Numbered from the stretch's first letter, positions 20,729-30,701 are shown. The stretch is 64,000 bases of DNA from Gammaproteobacteria bacterium (GCA_029882915.1 JAOUJZ010000005.1:1-64000), one strand, 5' to 3'. Made by a program: numbers and translations. Notes: generated by a model from the sequence alone, not told the origin.

Positions 20729-21619
20729 ATGCGGCAGTTTGTTAAATTTGGCGGTATTATCGCTGTCAGTTTGGTTTTATTAACAGGGATGTCTGGGTGT
20801 GGCGGAGGCTTATTTACACCTGACAAACCAGCATCAGAGGCCGATATTTTACTAGGACAGGACGGACATACATTGTGGGAGTCAAACCTGCAATACGTCA
20901 AAATTGTTAATCGTGATATGGCTGGTTTAGCAAATGAACACCCAGCTGCGTTGACTGCTGAAGAGCTTCGCACAGTGCTGAGCTCACTATATGTCTCAAA
21001 ACGTGTTGTGCTTAAGCAGGTTGAAGATCCACTGTTTTCTATTGGTGAATTACAAATACTGAGTACAGCGATAGCAAATGGTTTAGGGCAGGCACAGCCG
21101 GAAGAAGATATTAATTTTGTTACTATTGGTGCTCACCGTGGGGCGATTGCTAAAGAGCGCAAGACTAATTCGGGTCGGGTATTTATAAGTGGTGGTCGCC
21201 TTAATATTATATTCGGTTTGGTTCATGAAGAATTTCGAGAAAAAGATAGAGCCACAGGCCAGGAAATTGATCGTCGTCTTCATCCTTTATTGCCAGGCAC
21301 ACGTTTAGCAGATTCAAAGCCAAATATTCGAGTGGTCTTGGATAAAGGCCAGTCCTATTATCTTGATCCTGAAACAGGTAAAGAACGTACAGATTGGTTG
21401 GTCATTGATATTGCGACGGTACTTGCAACTGCAAAAGAACGTAAAGAAGGTGATACTGGTGATGTCAGCCCTGAATTGCTGGAAGATGTTGCCCGTAGTA
21501 AGCAGGCAACTGGCAACTTGCGTCATGATGTCAGTAATATCAAGGAAATTCTGTTTGAATTGAGCGATGAAATTGAGCGTTTAAAGCAGCAAATTGAGGA
21601 ATTGAAGTCCAAACCTTAA
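20729..21619 (+). CDS. Lipoprotein of unknown function with a C-terminal coiled coil
   Basis: A 296-residue protein that I cannot place in a named family. The N-terminus is a lipoprotein signal (hydrophobic residues 7-19 ending in the lipobox MSGC), so it should be lipid-anchored in the cell envelope. The middle is soluble and mixed alpha/beta (SEADILLGQDGHTLWES, NSGRVFISGGRLNIIFG). The last 35 residues form a heptad-patterned helix (IKEILFELSDEIERLKQQI). AGAGG sits eight bases before the chosen ATG; the frame runs back into gpsA but has no ribosome site there. It follows gpsA by 13 bases and ends at a strong terminator, so it belongs to that transcript. Confidence 0.85.
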   Translation: MRQFVKFGGIIAVSLVLLTGMSGCGGGLFTPDKPASEADILLGQDGHTLWESNLQYVKIVNRDMAGLANEHPAALTAEELRTVLSSLYVSKRVVLKQVEDPLFSIGELQILSTAIANGLGQAQPEEDINFVTIGAHRGAIAKERKTNSGRVFISGGRLNIIFGLVHEEFREKDRATGQEIDRRLHPLLPGTRLADSKPNIRVVLDKGQSYYLDPETGKERTDWLVIDIATVLATAKERKEGDTGDVSPELLEDVARSKQATGNLRHDVSNIKEILFELSDEIERLKQQIEELKSKP

Positions 21620-21649
21620 AAGCCAATCTTTGGACATATATCTAAGAGA

Positions 21650-21671
21650 GGGAGCTTCAGCTCCCTTTTTT
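21650..21671 (+). terminator. Rho-independent terminator after the gpsA-lipoprotein run
   Basis: The perfect hairpin GGGAGC-TTCA-GCTCCC (21650-21665) is followed by six T. It is only six bases from the end of the convergent midA gene. Confidence 0.93.
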
Positions 21672-21676
21672 GTACC

Positions 21677-22849
21677 CTATAAACTATAACGCCGATCACC
21701 CAGCTGCAGCCGGGGCAGTAGGTGATCGATGTCTTTAGTTAGGCTTAATACTTTAAAGTTTTCACCCATTTCAGAAGGTAAGGTCAATCGCTTAATTTGA
21801 GAGGCTTGCTGCATTAAAGCCAGCCCATCATGACTAAAGGAATGATTTAGCTCTGTGATACCTCCAGCAAGTAAAAAATCAGCTTGAGACTGGAATCCTG
21901 CTACCTGCAGGCCATTATCAACAGCAGATTGCGCCAGTGCAGTGAAATCAACGTGGGCAGTAATATCTTGTAGTCCTTGCAGAATGAGAGGATTGTCATG
22001 CCCCTGATGTTGGAAATAGCACATTAGCGTGCCGCTAGTTCGTTGAGGGTGGTAATAACTGCTTTGGGGATACCCGTAGTCAATAATAAATATTGCACCC
22101 TGTTGAATGTTTTCAGCAAGGCTGGCAAGCCAAGCTTCGGCGGATAAGTTTATTTCGGTAATATAATTACTGTCACTATCTATTAAAGACTTAATTTCGG
22201 CGGCTCGATGGGCCAAATGTGAGTGAGATAATGAACCGTCACACCATTGTAATTTTGAATCATCACTTTCAATATGTCGCTCGCTTACCTTGCCATCTTT
22301 AAAACGTAAGCAATGCACAGGCATGGCATCACAGACCTCATTTGCAAGCACTACACCCACAAACTGATGAGGCATCTTGTCCAGCCAGACGACTTTTTCA
22401 GCGAGGTGAGGGATTCTAGATGATATTGTCTGTTGCTGTCTTTGTCGTAAGTCAGCACTTGTTTCGATAATGTAATAGTAATCGGGTAAAGCTTGAAGCA
22501 CGGATAGTTCAGTTAAGATATCAGCAGCCATTTTGCCGCTACCTGCACCGAATTCCAAAATATCTTTTTTCTTGAGTTGTTGAAAAACATCATTAACATG
22601 GTGAGCTAGTGTGCGTGAAAAAAGTGGTGAAATTTCAGGGGCAGTGGTGAAGTCACCTTTCTGTCCCAGCTTATAGCTTCCAGCACTGTAGTAACCTAAT
22701 CCTGGGGCATAAAGGCAGAGCTGCATATATTCGGCAAAACTGATTTTTCCTCCTGCGTCGACTATTTTTTGTTGGATAAGGGCAAGTAGTTGTTCACTAT
22801 GCTGTTGCGCAATAGTGTCAGGAGCAGGTAATTTGTCAGACACAGTCAT
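21677..22849 (-). CDS. midA: Class I SAM-dependent methyltransferase, MidA/NDUFAF7 family
   Basis: A 390-residue member of the family whose mitochondrial version (NDUFAF7/MidA) methylates an arginine of complex I subunit NDUFS2. Landmarks are ISFAEYMQLCLYAPGLGYY and GDFTTAPEISPLFSRTLAH, the SAM-binding ILEFGAGSGKMA, and GVVLANEVCDAMPV. In most relatives I know the last motif reads NELLDALPV, so the Cys here is a small variation. The substrate of the bacterial proteins is not established. It diverges from folM, whose start lies 19 bases away. Confidence 0.88.
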   Translation of the reverse strand: MTVSDKLPAPDTIAQQHSEQLLALIQQKIVDAGGKISFAEYMQLCLYAPGLGYYSAGSYKLGQKGDFTTAPEISPLFSRTLAHHVNDVFQQLKKKDILEFGAGSGKMAADILTELSVLQALPDYYYIIETSADLRQRQQQTISSRIPHLAEKVVWLDKMPHQFVGVVLANEVCDAMPVHCLRFKDGKVSERHIESDDSKLQWCDGSLSHSHLAHRAAEIKSLIDSDSNYITEINLSAEAWLASLAENIQQGAIFIIDYGYPQSSYYHPQRTSGTLMCYFQHQGHDNPLILQGLQDITAHVDFTALAQSAVDNGLQVAGFQSQADFLLAGGITELNHSFSHDGLALMQQASQIKRLTLPSEMGENFKVLSLTKDIDHLLPRLQLGDRRYSL

Positions 22850-22867
22850 CAGTTTAAGGGTATCCAG

Positions 22868-23590
22868 GTGTTAGAAAATGCAATTTTAGTCACAGGAGCC
22901 GGTCGTCGTGTTGGGTATCATCTCGTTAAAAGACTACACGAGGACGGCTATACAGTCATCGCTCATTATCGTACGTCTACCGCTGAGATCCAAGCGTTGC
23001 AGGACTTGGGCATTTTGACGATACAGGCACAACTGGACAATAGAGCCACCATATTGGATTTTGTGAAGGCACTGCAACACTGTTGCAGTAGTTTTAGAGC
23101 GCTGATCCATAATGCCTCATCATTTGAGCCAACAGCGGCAGACTTAGTGGTGGCGGCAGAACAATATGAACAGTTTTTTAACGTTCATATGATGGCGCCA
23201 TTTTTGATTAATCAGAGCTTGCAACCATTACTACAGGGTGAGGACGGCAATCCAGCAGACATTATTCATATCACCGATATTAATGTTGAAAATCCAACGC
23301 CACGCTTTGACATTTATGGCACGACCAAAGCAGGCTTACATAATATGACGCTTGTTTTAGCCAAAAAATTTGCCCCAAATATTAAAGTCAATGCGGTGGC
23401 ACCTGGACCGGTATTATTTGCTGAGCATCACACGCAAGCGATACGACAACAAATGTTAGATGAAACACTATTGGAAAAAGAGGGTGGAGCAGAGCCAGTA
23501 TATCTAGCTGTAAAAAGCCTGTTAGATAACCCGTTTGTTACTGGTGCCAGCATTCCTGTGGATGGTGGTCGCCGTCTGTCCAAACGTTAA
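22868..23590 (+). CDS. folM: Short-chain dehydrogenase of the FolM / pteridine reductase type
   Basis: A 240-residue SDR with the NADPH-binding motif TGAGRRVGYHL, whose TGxxxRxG form is typical of FolM and trypanosomal PTR1. It also has the structural IHNASSFEPTA and the catalytic YGTTKAGLHNMT (YxxxK). FolM reduces dihydromonapterin or dihydrofolate. The flanking folK and folB genes support a pterin role. The start is a GTG with AAGGG upstream. Its last 69 bases overlap the 3' end of folK on the other strand. Confidence 0.87.
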   Translation: MLENAILVTGAGRRVGYHLVKRLHEDGYTVIAHYRTSTAEIQALQDLGILTIQAQLDNRATILDFVKALQHCCSSFRALIHNASSFEPTAADLVVAAEQYEQFFNVHMMAPFLINQSLQPLLQGEDGNPADIIHITDINVENPTPRFDIYGTTKAGLHNMTLVLAKKFAPNIKVNAVAPGPVLFAEHHTQAIRQQMLDETLLEKEGGAEPVYLAVKSLLDNPFVTGASIPVDGGRRLSKR

Positions 23591-24052
23591 GTTATTTATG
23601 ATAATTTCTACACCTTCTTGTTGTAGTGAGTGGTTGTTTCCTGATAAATAAGCGTTAATCTCATCTAATAGGGGGTAGAGAAAATATTCATCAGTGATAC
23701 TGCTTGCAGAGAGTTGTCCATCATCTGGAAATTGTGCCTTAGTCAGAATATCCAGATCTGCAGGCCGATCTTTTATTTTACGGCTTGGATCATCACGGTT
23801 TCTGCCAAGTTGTATTTCTATATCGTTACAAATCGATTTGAGTTCAGCTTCTGTGAGCTCGGTTTCAACAAATGCCACCACGTTAAGAAAATCTTGATGA
23901 CTGTTCATGCCGATTGGTGGGATTTTAAGCACACGACTTAGCGTGAGTTGAGGGAAGTGATCGAGCAATAGGTTAACAATGCGGGCAATATTGTGATGTG
24001 GCTCAATATTGCTACCAATGCCGAGTAAATAACCCGCTGGCGATCCTGTCAT
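23522..24052 (-). CDS. folK: 2-amino-4-hydroxy-6-hydroxymethyldihydropteridine pyrophosphokinase
   Basis: A 176-residue HPPK that transfers pyrophosphate from ATP to 6-hydroxymethyl-dihydropterin in folate synthesis. Motifs are YLLGIGSNIEPHHNI at the start, the substrate-binding HQDFLNVVAFVET and the metal site DRPADLDIL. The last 23 codons run into the convergent folM gene; they are less motif-rich (NAGTSNKRVI end). The start overlaps the folB stop by four bases, so the two are translationally coupled. Confidence 0.92.
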   Translation of the reverse strand: MTGSPAGYLLGIGSNIEPHHNIARIVNLLLDHFPQLTLSRVLKIPPIGMNSHQDFLNVVAFVETELTEAELKSICNDIEIQLGRNRDDPSRKIKDRPADLDILTKAQFPDDGQLSASSITDEYFLYPLLDEINAYLSGNNHSLQQEGVEIIINNLTFGQTATTIHRNAGTSNKRVI

Positions 24053-24402
24053 GATTTTTGGCGCTCGATCATAATTCTGGCTGTATTCTGACCGTGCAGA
24101 TCTACCGGCTTGCTTAATGTTAATTTAAGTTTAGGTATGGGATATTCTTTTAACAATAAAGAGCATAAGTCTTCAGCCAGAGTTTCTATTAACTGATAAC
24201 TGCTGGCTTCAACAAAGCCGACAATGGTTTGTGCGATTGAACCATAATCGAGAGTAGCAGTAATATCATCCGTTTTTGCTGCTGGCCTGATATCCCAATC
24301 CATCTCTAGGTCAAACGTAAGTGTCTGTAGCGTTTCACGTTCCCAGTCATAAATACCAATAATAGTCTCAATTTTGAGATCGTTAAGAAAAATTTTATCC
24401 AT
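24049..24402 (-). CDS. folB: Dihydroneopterin aldolase
   Basis: A 117-residue aldolase of folate synthesis. The signature is IFLNDLKIETIIGIYDWERE at the start, LDYGSIAQTIVGFVE in the middle, the catalytic Glu region LIETLAEDLCSLLL, and KLKLTLSKPVDL at the end. It splits dihydroneopterin into glycolaldehyde and hydroxymethyl-dihydropterin, the FolK substrate. It is divergent from plsY. Confidence 0.95.
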   Translation of the reverse strand: MDKIFLNDLKIETIIGIYDWERETLQTLTFDLEMDWDIRPAAKTDDITATLDYGSIAQTIVGFVEASSYQLIETLAEDLCSLLLKEYPIPKLKLTLSKPVDLHGQNTARIMIERQKS

Positions 24403-24480
24403 GATTTACTACACGCAAAGGTGGAAATAACTGATAACACCCCTATAATATCGGGATGACAAATTAAGGTGCATCATACC

Positions 24481-25074
24481 ATGCTTGAAACACTTGCTTT
24501 ACCCCTGATTGTTCTTGTTGGCGCGTATTTAATCGGTTCTTTATCTAGCGCTATTATTTTATGTAAATTAGCAGGCTTGCCCGATCCTAGGTCACAAGGT
24601 TCTGGTAACCCAGGGGCCACCAATGTTCTACGCTTTGGCGGTAAAAAATTAGCCGCAACCGTATTGTTGATTGATGTTATTAAAGGCGTGCTGCCTGTTG
24701 TGATGGCGAGAGCCATGGAGCTTGATACGTTCTGGCTAGCTGCAACGGCATTTTTTGCTTTTGTTGGCCATCTTTATCCAGTGTTTTTTGAGTTTAAAGG
24801 CGGGAAAGGCGTGGCCACAGCGTTGGGTGGTTTTATAGCGTTATCACCATTGATGGCTGGCCTGATATTATTAAGTTGGCTGGCGGTATTTGTCTTTAGC
24901 CGAATTTCGTCCTTATCCGCCATCGTGGCCGCATCACTAGCACCAGTTTATAGTTTATGGGTGATTGATAACGTTCAGGCTCGTTGGATTATTCTGGTCA
25001 TGGCAATAATGTTACTGATGCGACATCAGGGCAATATTAAGCGATTGCTAGCGGGTGAAGAAGCTAAGTCTTAA
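24481..25074 (+). CDS. plsY: Acyl-phosphate:glycerol-3-phosphate acyltransferase PlsY
   Basis: About 197 residues with five hydrophobic helices. The three conserved loops are GSLSSAIILCK, the phosphate-binding GSGNPGATNVLR, and GHLYPVFFEFKGGKGVATALGG. It makes lysophosphatidic acid at the inner membrane. I chose the ATG at 24481; a GTG four codons upstream (24469) sits on top of the AAGG site. Convergent with tsaD, whose stop is six bases away; a small CTTAAC/GTTAAG hairpin spans the junction. Confidence 0.95.
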   Translation: MLETLALPLIVLVGAYLIGSLSSAIILCKLAGLPDPRSQGSGNPGATNVLRFGGKKLAATVLLIDVIKGVLPVVMARAMELDTFWLAATAFFAFVGHLYPVFFEFKGGKGVATALGGFIALSPLMAGLILLSWLAVFVFSRISSLSAIVAASLAPVYSLWVIDNVQARWIILVMAIMLLMRHQGNIKRLLAGEEAKS

Positions 25075-25080
25075 CAATAG

Positions 25081-26088
25081 TTAAGGCGGACTAAGCTCAT
25101 TGAGTGACCAGCGCGGTTTGGCAGAGAAGGTTGGTACAGTTTGTTTGACCATTGCAGATTGTCGCATCGCGCCAGCAAAAGCAATCATGGCACCATTATC
25201 ACCGCAAAACTCAGGACGAGGATAATAAACACGAGCATTAGGTATGGCATCAAGTCGGGTGCGTAAGGCTTTATTAGCACTCACGCCTCCCGCAACTACG
25301 ATCGTGCTATGCCCCGTTTGTTTTAAGGCGCGCTTACATTTGATAGCCAGCGTTTCCACTGCGGCCGTCTGAAAAGCCAAAGCAATATCTGCTTTATCTT
25401 GTTCCATTTGGGCACTGTTTCGCCAAGTATTCATGGCAAATGTTTTGAGGCCACTAAAACTAAAATCGAGCCCCGGACGGTTGGTCATAGGCCGTGGAAA
25501 CTCATATTTATCTGGGATTCCCCGTTCCGCCAATGCTGCAAGAATAGGGCCGCCGGGATAGCTAAGTCCTAGCATTTTTGCCGTTTTATCAAAGGCTTCA
25601 CCGACAGCATCATCAATCGATTCACCCAACAAACTATATTGACCAACACCCTGCACATCGACTAATAAAGTATGGCCACCAGAGACCAGTAACGACACAA
25701 AAGGGAAAGCCGGGGGGTGTGCTTCCAGCAATGGTGACAGTAGATGTCCTTCCATATGATTGATGGCCAATGCAGGAATATCTAAAGCCCAAGCAATGCT
25801 GCGACCAATTGCAGCGCCAACTAATAGTGCACCAACCAGGCCCGGGCCTGCCGTATACGCAACGGCATCGATCTCAGAGCGATTTAGATTTGCCTCAGTT
25901 AAGACCTGCTCAATCAGTGGCAGCGTTTTACGAATGTGATCGCGGGAAGCCAGCTCGGGAACAACCCCACCATATTCAGCATGCAAAGCAATTTGGCTAT
26001 AAAGCGCGTGCGCTAACAGGCCTTTTTCGCTATCATAGAGTGCAATCCCTGTTTCATCACAGGATGATTCAATGCCTAATACCCGCAT
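25081..26088 (-). CDS. tsaD: tRNA N6-threonylcarbamoyladenosine transferase TsaD
   Basis: 335 residues, the universal Kae1/Qri7/TsaD protein. It starts [19 protein letters not shown], has the metal-binding His pair in [20 protein letters not shown], and DFSFSGLKT followed by [13 protein letters not shown]. Together with TsaB, TsaE and TsaC (TsaC is at 59965) it makes t6A37 in ANN-decoding tRNAs. It is divergent from rpsU, as in E. coli and many relatives. Confidence 0.97.
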   Translation of the reverse strand: MRVLGIESSCDETGIALYDSEKGLLAHALYSQIALHAEYGGVVPELASRDHIRKTLPLIEQVLTEANLNRSEIDAVAYTAGPGLVGALLVGAAIGRSIAWALDIPALAINHMEGHLLSPLLEAHPPAFPFVSLLVSGGHTLLVDVQGVGQYSLLGESIDDAVGEAFDKTAKMLGLSYPGGPILAALAERGIPDKYEFPRPMTNRPGLDFSFSGLKTFAMNTWRNSAQMEQDKADIALAFQTAAVETLAIKCKRALKQTGHSTIVVAGGVSANKALRTRLDAIPNARVYYPRPEFCGDNGAMIAFAGAMRQSAMVKQTVPTFSAKPRWSLNELSPP

Positions 26089-26159
26089 TTTGAAGTCAGT
26101 CTCAGGTTGTAATAATTAGCAATATTATGCCTTCTTTAAAAGAATTTTGATTCAACTCT

Positions 26160-26187
26160 TTGCTTTCTGGTTAATATTTCGTACAAT
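26160..26187 (+). promoter_or_regulatory. Sigma-70-type promoter of the rpsU-dnaG-rpoD operon
   Basis: TTGCTT (26160-26165) and TACAAT (26182-26187) are spaced by 16 bases and lie 38 bases before the rpsU start in the tsaD-rpsU divergent gap. They are the best promoter match in that gap. Confidence 0.5.
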
Positions 26188-26225
26188 TAGGGGCTTTTCC
26201 ATAGAAAATTGTTTAGGATTTATTA

Positions 26226-26441
26226 ATGCCATCAGTACGCTTAAAAGAAAATGAGCCATTTGATATTGCTTTGCGTCGCTTCAAACGTGCATGCGAAAAA
26301 GCAGGTACCGTTGCAGAAGCTCGTGAACGTCAAGCTTATGAAAAACCAACAACAGTACGTAAACGTGCAGCTGCAGCCGCAGTTAAACGCCATCAGAAGA
26401 AAGTATCTCGCGAAAGCGCTCGTCGCATCCGTTTATACTAA
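26226..26441 (+). CDS. rpsU: 30S ribosomal protein S21
   Basis: A 71-residue, very basic ribosomal protein ([20 protein letters not shown] start, RRIRLY end). It is needed for initiation with full-length mRNA pairing to 16S rRNA. It is the first gene of the macromolecular synthesis operon. Confidence 0.98.
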   Translation: MPSVRLKENEPFDIALRRFKRACEKAGTVAEARERQAYEKPTTVRKRAAAAAVKRHQKKVSRESARRIRLY

Positions 26442-26453
26442 AAGCCGATAACT

Positions 26454-26915
26454 ATGCCAGCTGAAGCGAGCCCTTTAAAGGTTACGATCCAGGAGCACGT
26501 CAAGACCGCAATGCGCGCTAAAGACAAAGATCGTCTTGCGACTTTGCGCCAGATCACTGCCGCGATTAAGCAGTTTGAAGTTGATAATCGACAAGATCTG
26601 GATGACGATGGCATCATCACCATCTTAACAAAGATGTGTAAACAACGCCGTGACTCATTAAGCCAGTTCCAAGAAGCGGGTCGAGATGATCTGGCTGCTG
26701 TCGAAATTGCAGAATTAGCGATTATTGAAGAGTTTATGCCTACAGCGATGACAGATGATGAAATTGCCGGTGCAATTGAAGCTGTTATTGCAGAAACAGG
26801 AGCCGCTGGCCCTGCAGATATGGGTAAAGTAATGAATGCATTACGTCCCAAGCTTCAAGGCCGGGCAGATATGGGGTCAGTAAGCGGTCTTGTTAAGGCG
26901 GCCTTGACGGCATAA
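26454..26915 (+). CDS. yqeY: GatB/YqeY domain protein
   Basis: 153 residues of the YqeY family, related to the tRNA-binding tail of amidotransferase GatB. It has VKTAMRAKDKDRLATLRQI near the start and IIEEFMPTAMTDDEI in the middle. Exact function is not known. The position between rpsU and dnaG is common in gammaproteobacteria outside the enterics. Confidence 0.95.
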   Translation: MPAEASPLKVTIQEHVKTAMRAKDKDRLATLRQITAAIKQFEVDNRQDLDDDGIITILTKMCKQRRDSLSQFQEAGRDDLAAVEIAELAIIEEFMPTAMTDDEIAGAIEAVIAETGAAGPADMGKVMNALRPKLQGRADMGSVSGLVKAALTA

Positions 26916-26990
26916 GGTGACATGCTTGCCAAGCCTAATCACAGGTAAGCTTGTTACAATAGAATTAAGTCGGCCATAGGCAGTTACGTC

Positions 26991-28712
26991 ATGGCCGGTC
27001 AAATTCCAACACAATTTATTGATGACTTATTGACTCGAGTCGATATTGTTGATGTCATTGATGCACGCGTCCCACTTAAAAAAGCAGGTAAAAACCTCCA
27101 TGCCTGTTGCCCATTTCATAACGAAAAAACGCCTTCTTTTACCGTAAGCCCGGATAAACAGTTTTATCACTGCTTTGGCTGTGGTGCGCATGGCACTGCC
27201 ATTGGGTTTTTGATGGAATATGATCAAATGAGTTTTCCAGAAGCAATTCAGGAACTCGCTGATCAAGTGGGTATGAGTGTTCCCACAACAAAGTCGTTAT
27301 CTCCTGCGCCAGCCACGCAGAATCTGTACGATTTACTGGATAAAGTCAGTCAGTATTACGTCCATCAACTACAGACACATCCCCAGCGAGAGGTATTTGT
27401 TGATTACTTGAAGCAGCGTGGTTTGTCGGCAGCAACCATTGAGAAATTTGATATCGGCATGGCACCTGATGGCTGGGATAATGTGCTCAGAACGTTTGGA
27501 ACAACAGACCTTGCTCGAAAACAATTGAATGAAGCAGGTTTACTCAGCAGTAATGATAAGGGACGAACTTATGATCGATTCCGTAACCGCATTATGTTTC
27601 CTATTCGTGATCGACGTGGGCGGGTTATTGGTTTTGGTGGGCGCGTTTTAGATGATGGCACTCCTAAATATTTAAACTCTCCTGAAACAGCTGTTTTTCA
27701 TAAAGGCCATGAACTTTATGGATTATTTCAGGCGCGTAAGGCAAACCGAAAACTTGAACGTATCGTGATTGTCGAAGGCTACATGGATGTGATCGCATTA
27801 GCAGAACATGGCGTAACTAATGCGGTGGCGACACTAGGAACAGCAACAACACCTGACCATTTGCGGTTGGTATTGCGCAGTACACCTGAAGTGGTATTTT
27901 GTTTTGATGGCGATCGTGCTGGTCGCGAGGCGGCATGGCGAGCAGCAGAAAATGCATTGCCATTGTTGGGCGGCAACCACCAGTTGAAATTTATGTTTTT
28001 AGCTGAGGGTGAAGATCCAGACAGCCTTGTTAGAGAGCAGGGTGCCGCAGCATTTAATACCTTGGTCGAACAGGCAAAAAATTATTCTGATTTTTTCTTT
28101 GATACTTTGGAAAGTCAAGTGGATATTGCTTCCATGGATGGTCGGGCGCGCTTGGTTGAAATTGCCAAGCCTTATCTTCGGCATGTTCCAGCGGGTGTCT
28201 ACCGCGACATGCTAGAACAGCGTCTGGCAGAAAAAGCGCAGACAAATGTAGCACTATTAAATAAACATTTAGATCGACCGATAACTGTTGAGCACAAGAC
28301 GAAACAAAAGGCAGGATCAATTTCGACAGCTACGTCTCCTGTCAGAATGGCCATTACTATATTATTGCAGCATCCGGTTTTATACACAGCGGTGGGGGAG
28401 TTTGACAAGATAGCGACACTGGATCGCCCAGGAATAAAAATCTTATCGACAATGCTTGAAACTTTACAATTGAATCCCCATTTAAATACTGCGGCTTTAT
28501 TGGAGCGATCGCGGGGGAGTGAACACTCGGAGCATTTGCAACGACTGGTTCAGGAATCATTACCCCTGACGGCAGAACAGTTAAAACCGGAGCTGGTGGG
28601 AATTGTTCAACAGTTACAGCAACAAGCGACCGAGCAACGTAAGGCGTATTTGGAACAAAAACATCCTAGCCAACTGACGGATGAAGAAAAAGAAGAAATA
28701 AGAAATAACTGA
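26991..28712 (+). CDS. dnaG: DNA primase DnaG
   Basis: 573 residues. The CHC2 zinc finger is C40, H43, C61, C64 (CPFHNEKTPSFTVSPDK, then YHCFGCG). The TOPRIM catalytic core shows IVEGYMDVIAL and FCFDGDRAGREAAWR, and a C-terminal domain for the DnaB helicase follows. It makes RNA primers for replication. Central gene of the rpsU-yqeY-dnaG-rpoD string. Confidence 0.98.
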   Translation: MAGQIPTQFIDDLLTRVDIVDVIDARVPLKKAGKNLHACCPFHNEKTPSFTVSPDKQFYHCFGCGAHGTAIGFLMEYDQMSFPEAIQELADQVGMSVPTTKSLSPAPATQNLYDLLDKVSQYYVHQLQTHPQREVFVDYLKQRGLSAATIEKFDIGMAPDGWDNVLRTFGTTDLARKQLNEAGLLSSNDKGRTYDRFRNRIMFPIRDRRGRVIGFGGRVLDDGTPKYLNSPETAVFHKGHELYGLFQARKANRKLERIVIVEGYMDVIALAEHGVTNAVATLGTATTPDHLRLVLRSTPEVVFCFDGDRAGREAAWRAAENALPLLGGNHQLKFMFLAEGEDPDSLVREQGAAAFNTLVEQAKNYSDFFFDTLESQVDIASMDGRARLVEIAKPYLRHVPAGVYRDMLEQRLAEKAQTNVALLNKHLDRPITVEHKTKQKAGSISTATSPVRMAITILLQHPVLYTAVGEFDKIATLDRPGIKILSTMLETLQLNPHLNTAALLERSRGSEHSEHLQRLVQESLPLTAEQLKPELVGIVQQLQQQATEQRKAYLEQKHPSQLTDEEKEEIRNN

Positions 28713-28820
28713 TTTAGAAAAAATGGGTCAGAAAACATAAAATATGTGCATAAATATAGGGTTGTCGTTATAATATGCAGCTGCTCACGAGCTAACATAC
28801 ACGATGAATAAAGAGGTCAA

Positions 28821-30614
28821 ATGAAAGATCAACAGTCACGCATTAAAGCACTTATTGCTCTAGGTAAAGAGCGTGGTTATCTTACTTATGGCGAGATAAA
28901 TGATCATTTACCAGAAGATTTGGTTGATGCGGATCAAATCGAAGATATCGTTGGTATGTTCAGCGATCTCGGTATCATGGTTCATGAAGATGGCATGGAT
29001 ACCGATGAAATGGAAAGGCTGGCAGAAGCTGCATCCTCAGGTGATGAGGTGTCTGCTGATGAAGCCGCGGCCGTCCTAGCAAGCTCTGATGGGGAATTCG
29101 GACGCACAACAGATCCTGTTCGTATGTACATGCGTGAAATGGGTTCAGTCGAACTGCTGACACGTGAAGGCGAGATCGTTATTGCTAAACAGATTGAAGC
29201 AGGTCTTCGAGAAAGTCTGGCGATGCTGTCAACCTACCCAGCGTGTATTAATACTTTTCTTGAACAGTATGATGCGGTAGAAGCTGGCGAATTGCGTCTT
29301 AATGACCTGATTAAGGGCTTTATTTTTCCTGAAGAGGAAACCTCAGAACTTGACGAGGCTGAAGTTGAAGCAGTTGAAGTTGTTGATGAAGATGCTGAAG
29401 ATGATGACTCAGCTGCTGGCGTCGACCCTGAGGAAGCACGGGAACGTTTTGAAGCACTTCGTGCAGCGAACAAAAAAGTTCAGGCAGCAACAGGCGATGA
29501 CTTGATTGCAGCACGTGAACTGGCCAGCAATTTGTTTATGGAGTTCAAGCTTACACCAAAAACATTGTCGACCTTGAATGCACTAATGAGTGAGACGATT
29601 AAAACCATTCGCAAACAAGAACGTATTATTTCCAAGATTATTGTTGATGAAGCGCGTATGGATCGTCGTGATTTTATTGATTCATTCACTGGAAATGAAG
29701 TGAATACAGCGTGGACAGATAAACATATCCGAGCTAAAAAACACTATTCATCAACGATTAAGAAAAATCTTGATGCTATCGTGTCTGCGCAAGAAAAAAT
29801 GGCAGAAATTGCTGAAGATCGTGACATGACGATTGGCGAAATCAAAGAAATTAGTCGTCAAATGTCGATCGCAGAAGCAAAAGCGCGTCGAGCCAAAAAA
29901 GAGATGGTCGAAGCGAACTTGCGTCTTGTGATTTCCATTGCCAAAAAATATACCAACCGTGGATTACAGTTCCTGGATTTGATTCAAGAAGGTAATATCG
30001 GCTTGATGAAAGCGGTAGACAAATTTGAATACCAGCGTGGTTACAAATTCTCGACTTATGCAACATGGTGGATTCGACAGGCGATTACCCGTTCAATTGC
30101 GGATCAGGCTCGCACAATCAGAATTCCGGTTCACATGATTGAAACTATCAATAAACTGAATCGAATTGCTCGCCAAATGTTGCAAGAAATGGGGCGTGAA
30201 CCAACACCTGAAGAATTGGCAGAACGTGTTGATATGCCAGAAGACAAAGTACGAAAAGTACTAAAAATTTCCAAAGAACCGATTTCAATGGAAACGCCAA
30301 TTGGTGACGACGAAGATTCACACTTGGGTGACTTTGTGGAAGATCTGAATGTCATGTCACCACAAGATTCAGCCATGAATGAAGGCCTGAGAGAAGCAAC
30401 ACAAGGCATGCTGGGCGGCTTAACTGAGCGAGAAGCGAAAGTCTTGCGTATGCGATTTGGTATTGACATGAATACCGACCATACACTGGAAGAAGTCGGA
30501 AAACAGTTTGATGTAACCCGTGAGCGGATACGTCAAATCGAAGCAAAAGCATTGAGAAAGTTGCGTCATCCAACGCGGTCTGACCAGCTACGAAGCTTCT
30601 TAGATACAGATTAA
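28821..30614 (+). CDS. rpoD: RNA polymerase primary sigma factor RpoD
   Basis: 597 residues with region 1.1 at the start, an acidic non-conserved insert (about residues 165-205, [19 protein letters not shown]), and region 2 with the melting and -10 recognition stretch [19 protein letters not shown]. The -35-binding helix of region 4.2 reads [25 protein letters not shown] element (28769-28774) in the 108-base gap after dnaG suggests an internal promoter, but no good -35 box goes with it. A tRNA-Ile gene follows nine bases after the stop. Confidence 0.98.
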   Translation: MKDQQSRIKALIALGKERGYLTYGEINDHLPEDLVDADQIEDIVGMFSDLGIMVHEDGMDTDEMERLAEAASSGDEVSADEAAAVLASSDGEFGRTTDPVRMYMREMGSVELLTREGEIVIAKQIEAGLRESLAMLSTYPACINTFLEQYDAVEAGELRLNDLIKGFIFPEEETSELDEAEVEAVEVVDEDAEDDDSAAGVDPEEARERFEALRAANKKVQAATGDDLIAARELASNLFMEFKLTPKTLSTLNALMSETIKTIRKQERIISKIIVDEARMDRRDFIDSFTGNEVNTAWTDKHIRAKKHYSSTIKKNLDAIVSAQEKMAEIAEDRDMTIGEIKEISRQMSIAEAKARRAKKEMVEANLRLVISIAKKYTNRGLQFLDLIQEGNIGLMKAVDKFEYQRGYKFSTYATWWIRQAITRSIADQARTIRIPVHMIETINKLNRIARQMLQEMGREPTPEELAERVDMPEDKVRKVLKISKEPISMETPIGDDEDSHLGDFVEDLNVMSPQDSAMNEGLREATQGMLGGLTEREAKVLRMRFGIDMNTDHTLEEVGKQFDVTRERIRQIEAKALRKLRHPTRSDQLRSFLDTD

Positions 30615-30623
30615 TTAACTTTA

Positions 30624-30700
30624 GGGCCTATAGCTCAGTTGGTTAGAGCAGGGGACTCATAATCCCTTTGTCCGGGGTTCAAGTCCCTGTGGGCCCACCA
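30624..30700 (+). tRNA. tRNA-Ile with CAU anticodon (lysidine type)
   Basis: A complete 77-base cloverleaf with encoded CCA: acceptor GGGCCTA/TGGGCCC, D stem GCTC/GAGC, anticodon loop CTCATAA, T loop TTCAAGT. The anticodon is CAU, so elongator Met is the alternative. C4-G69 and C5-G68 in the acceptor are the pairs by which TilS recognises tRNA-Ile2 in E. coli. The second CAU tRNA in the window (49188-49264) has T4-A69 and A5-T68 like tRNA-Met, which makes the Ile assignment here the better one. Confidence 0.88.
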
Positions 30701-30701
30701 T

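Noticed and set aside
29341-29430. Acidic repetitive stretch in rpoD as a mobile or foreign insert
   Set aside because: The non-conserved region of primary sigma factors is commonly acidic and variable in gammaproteobacteria.
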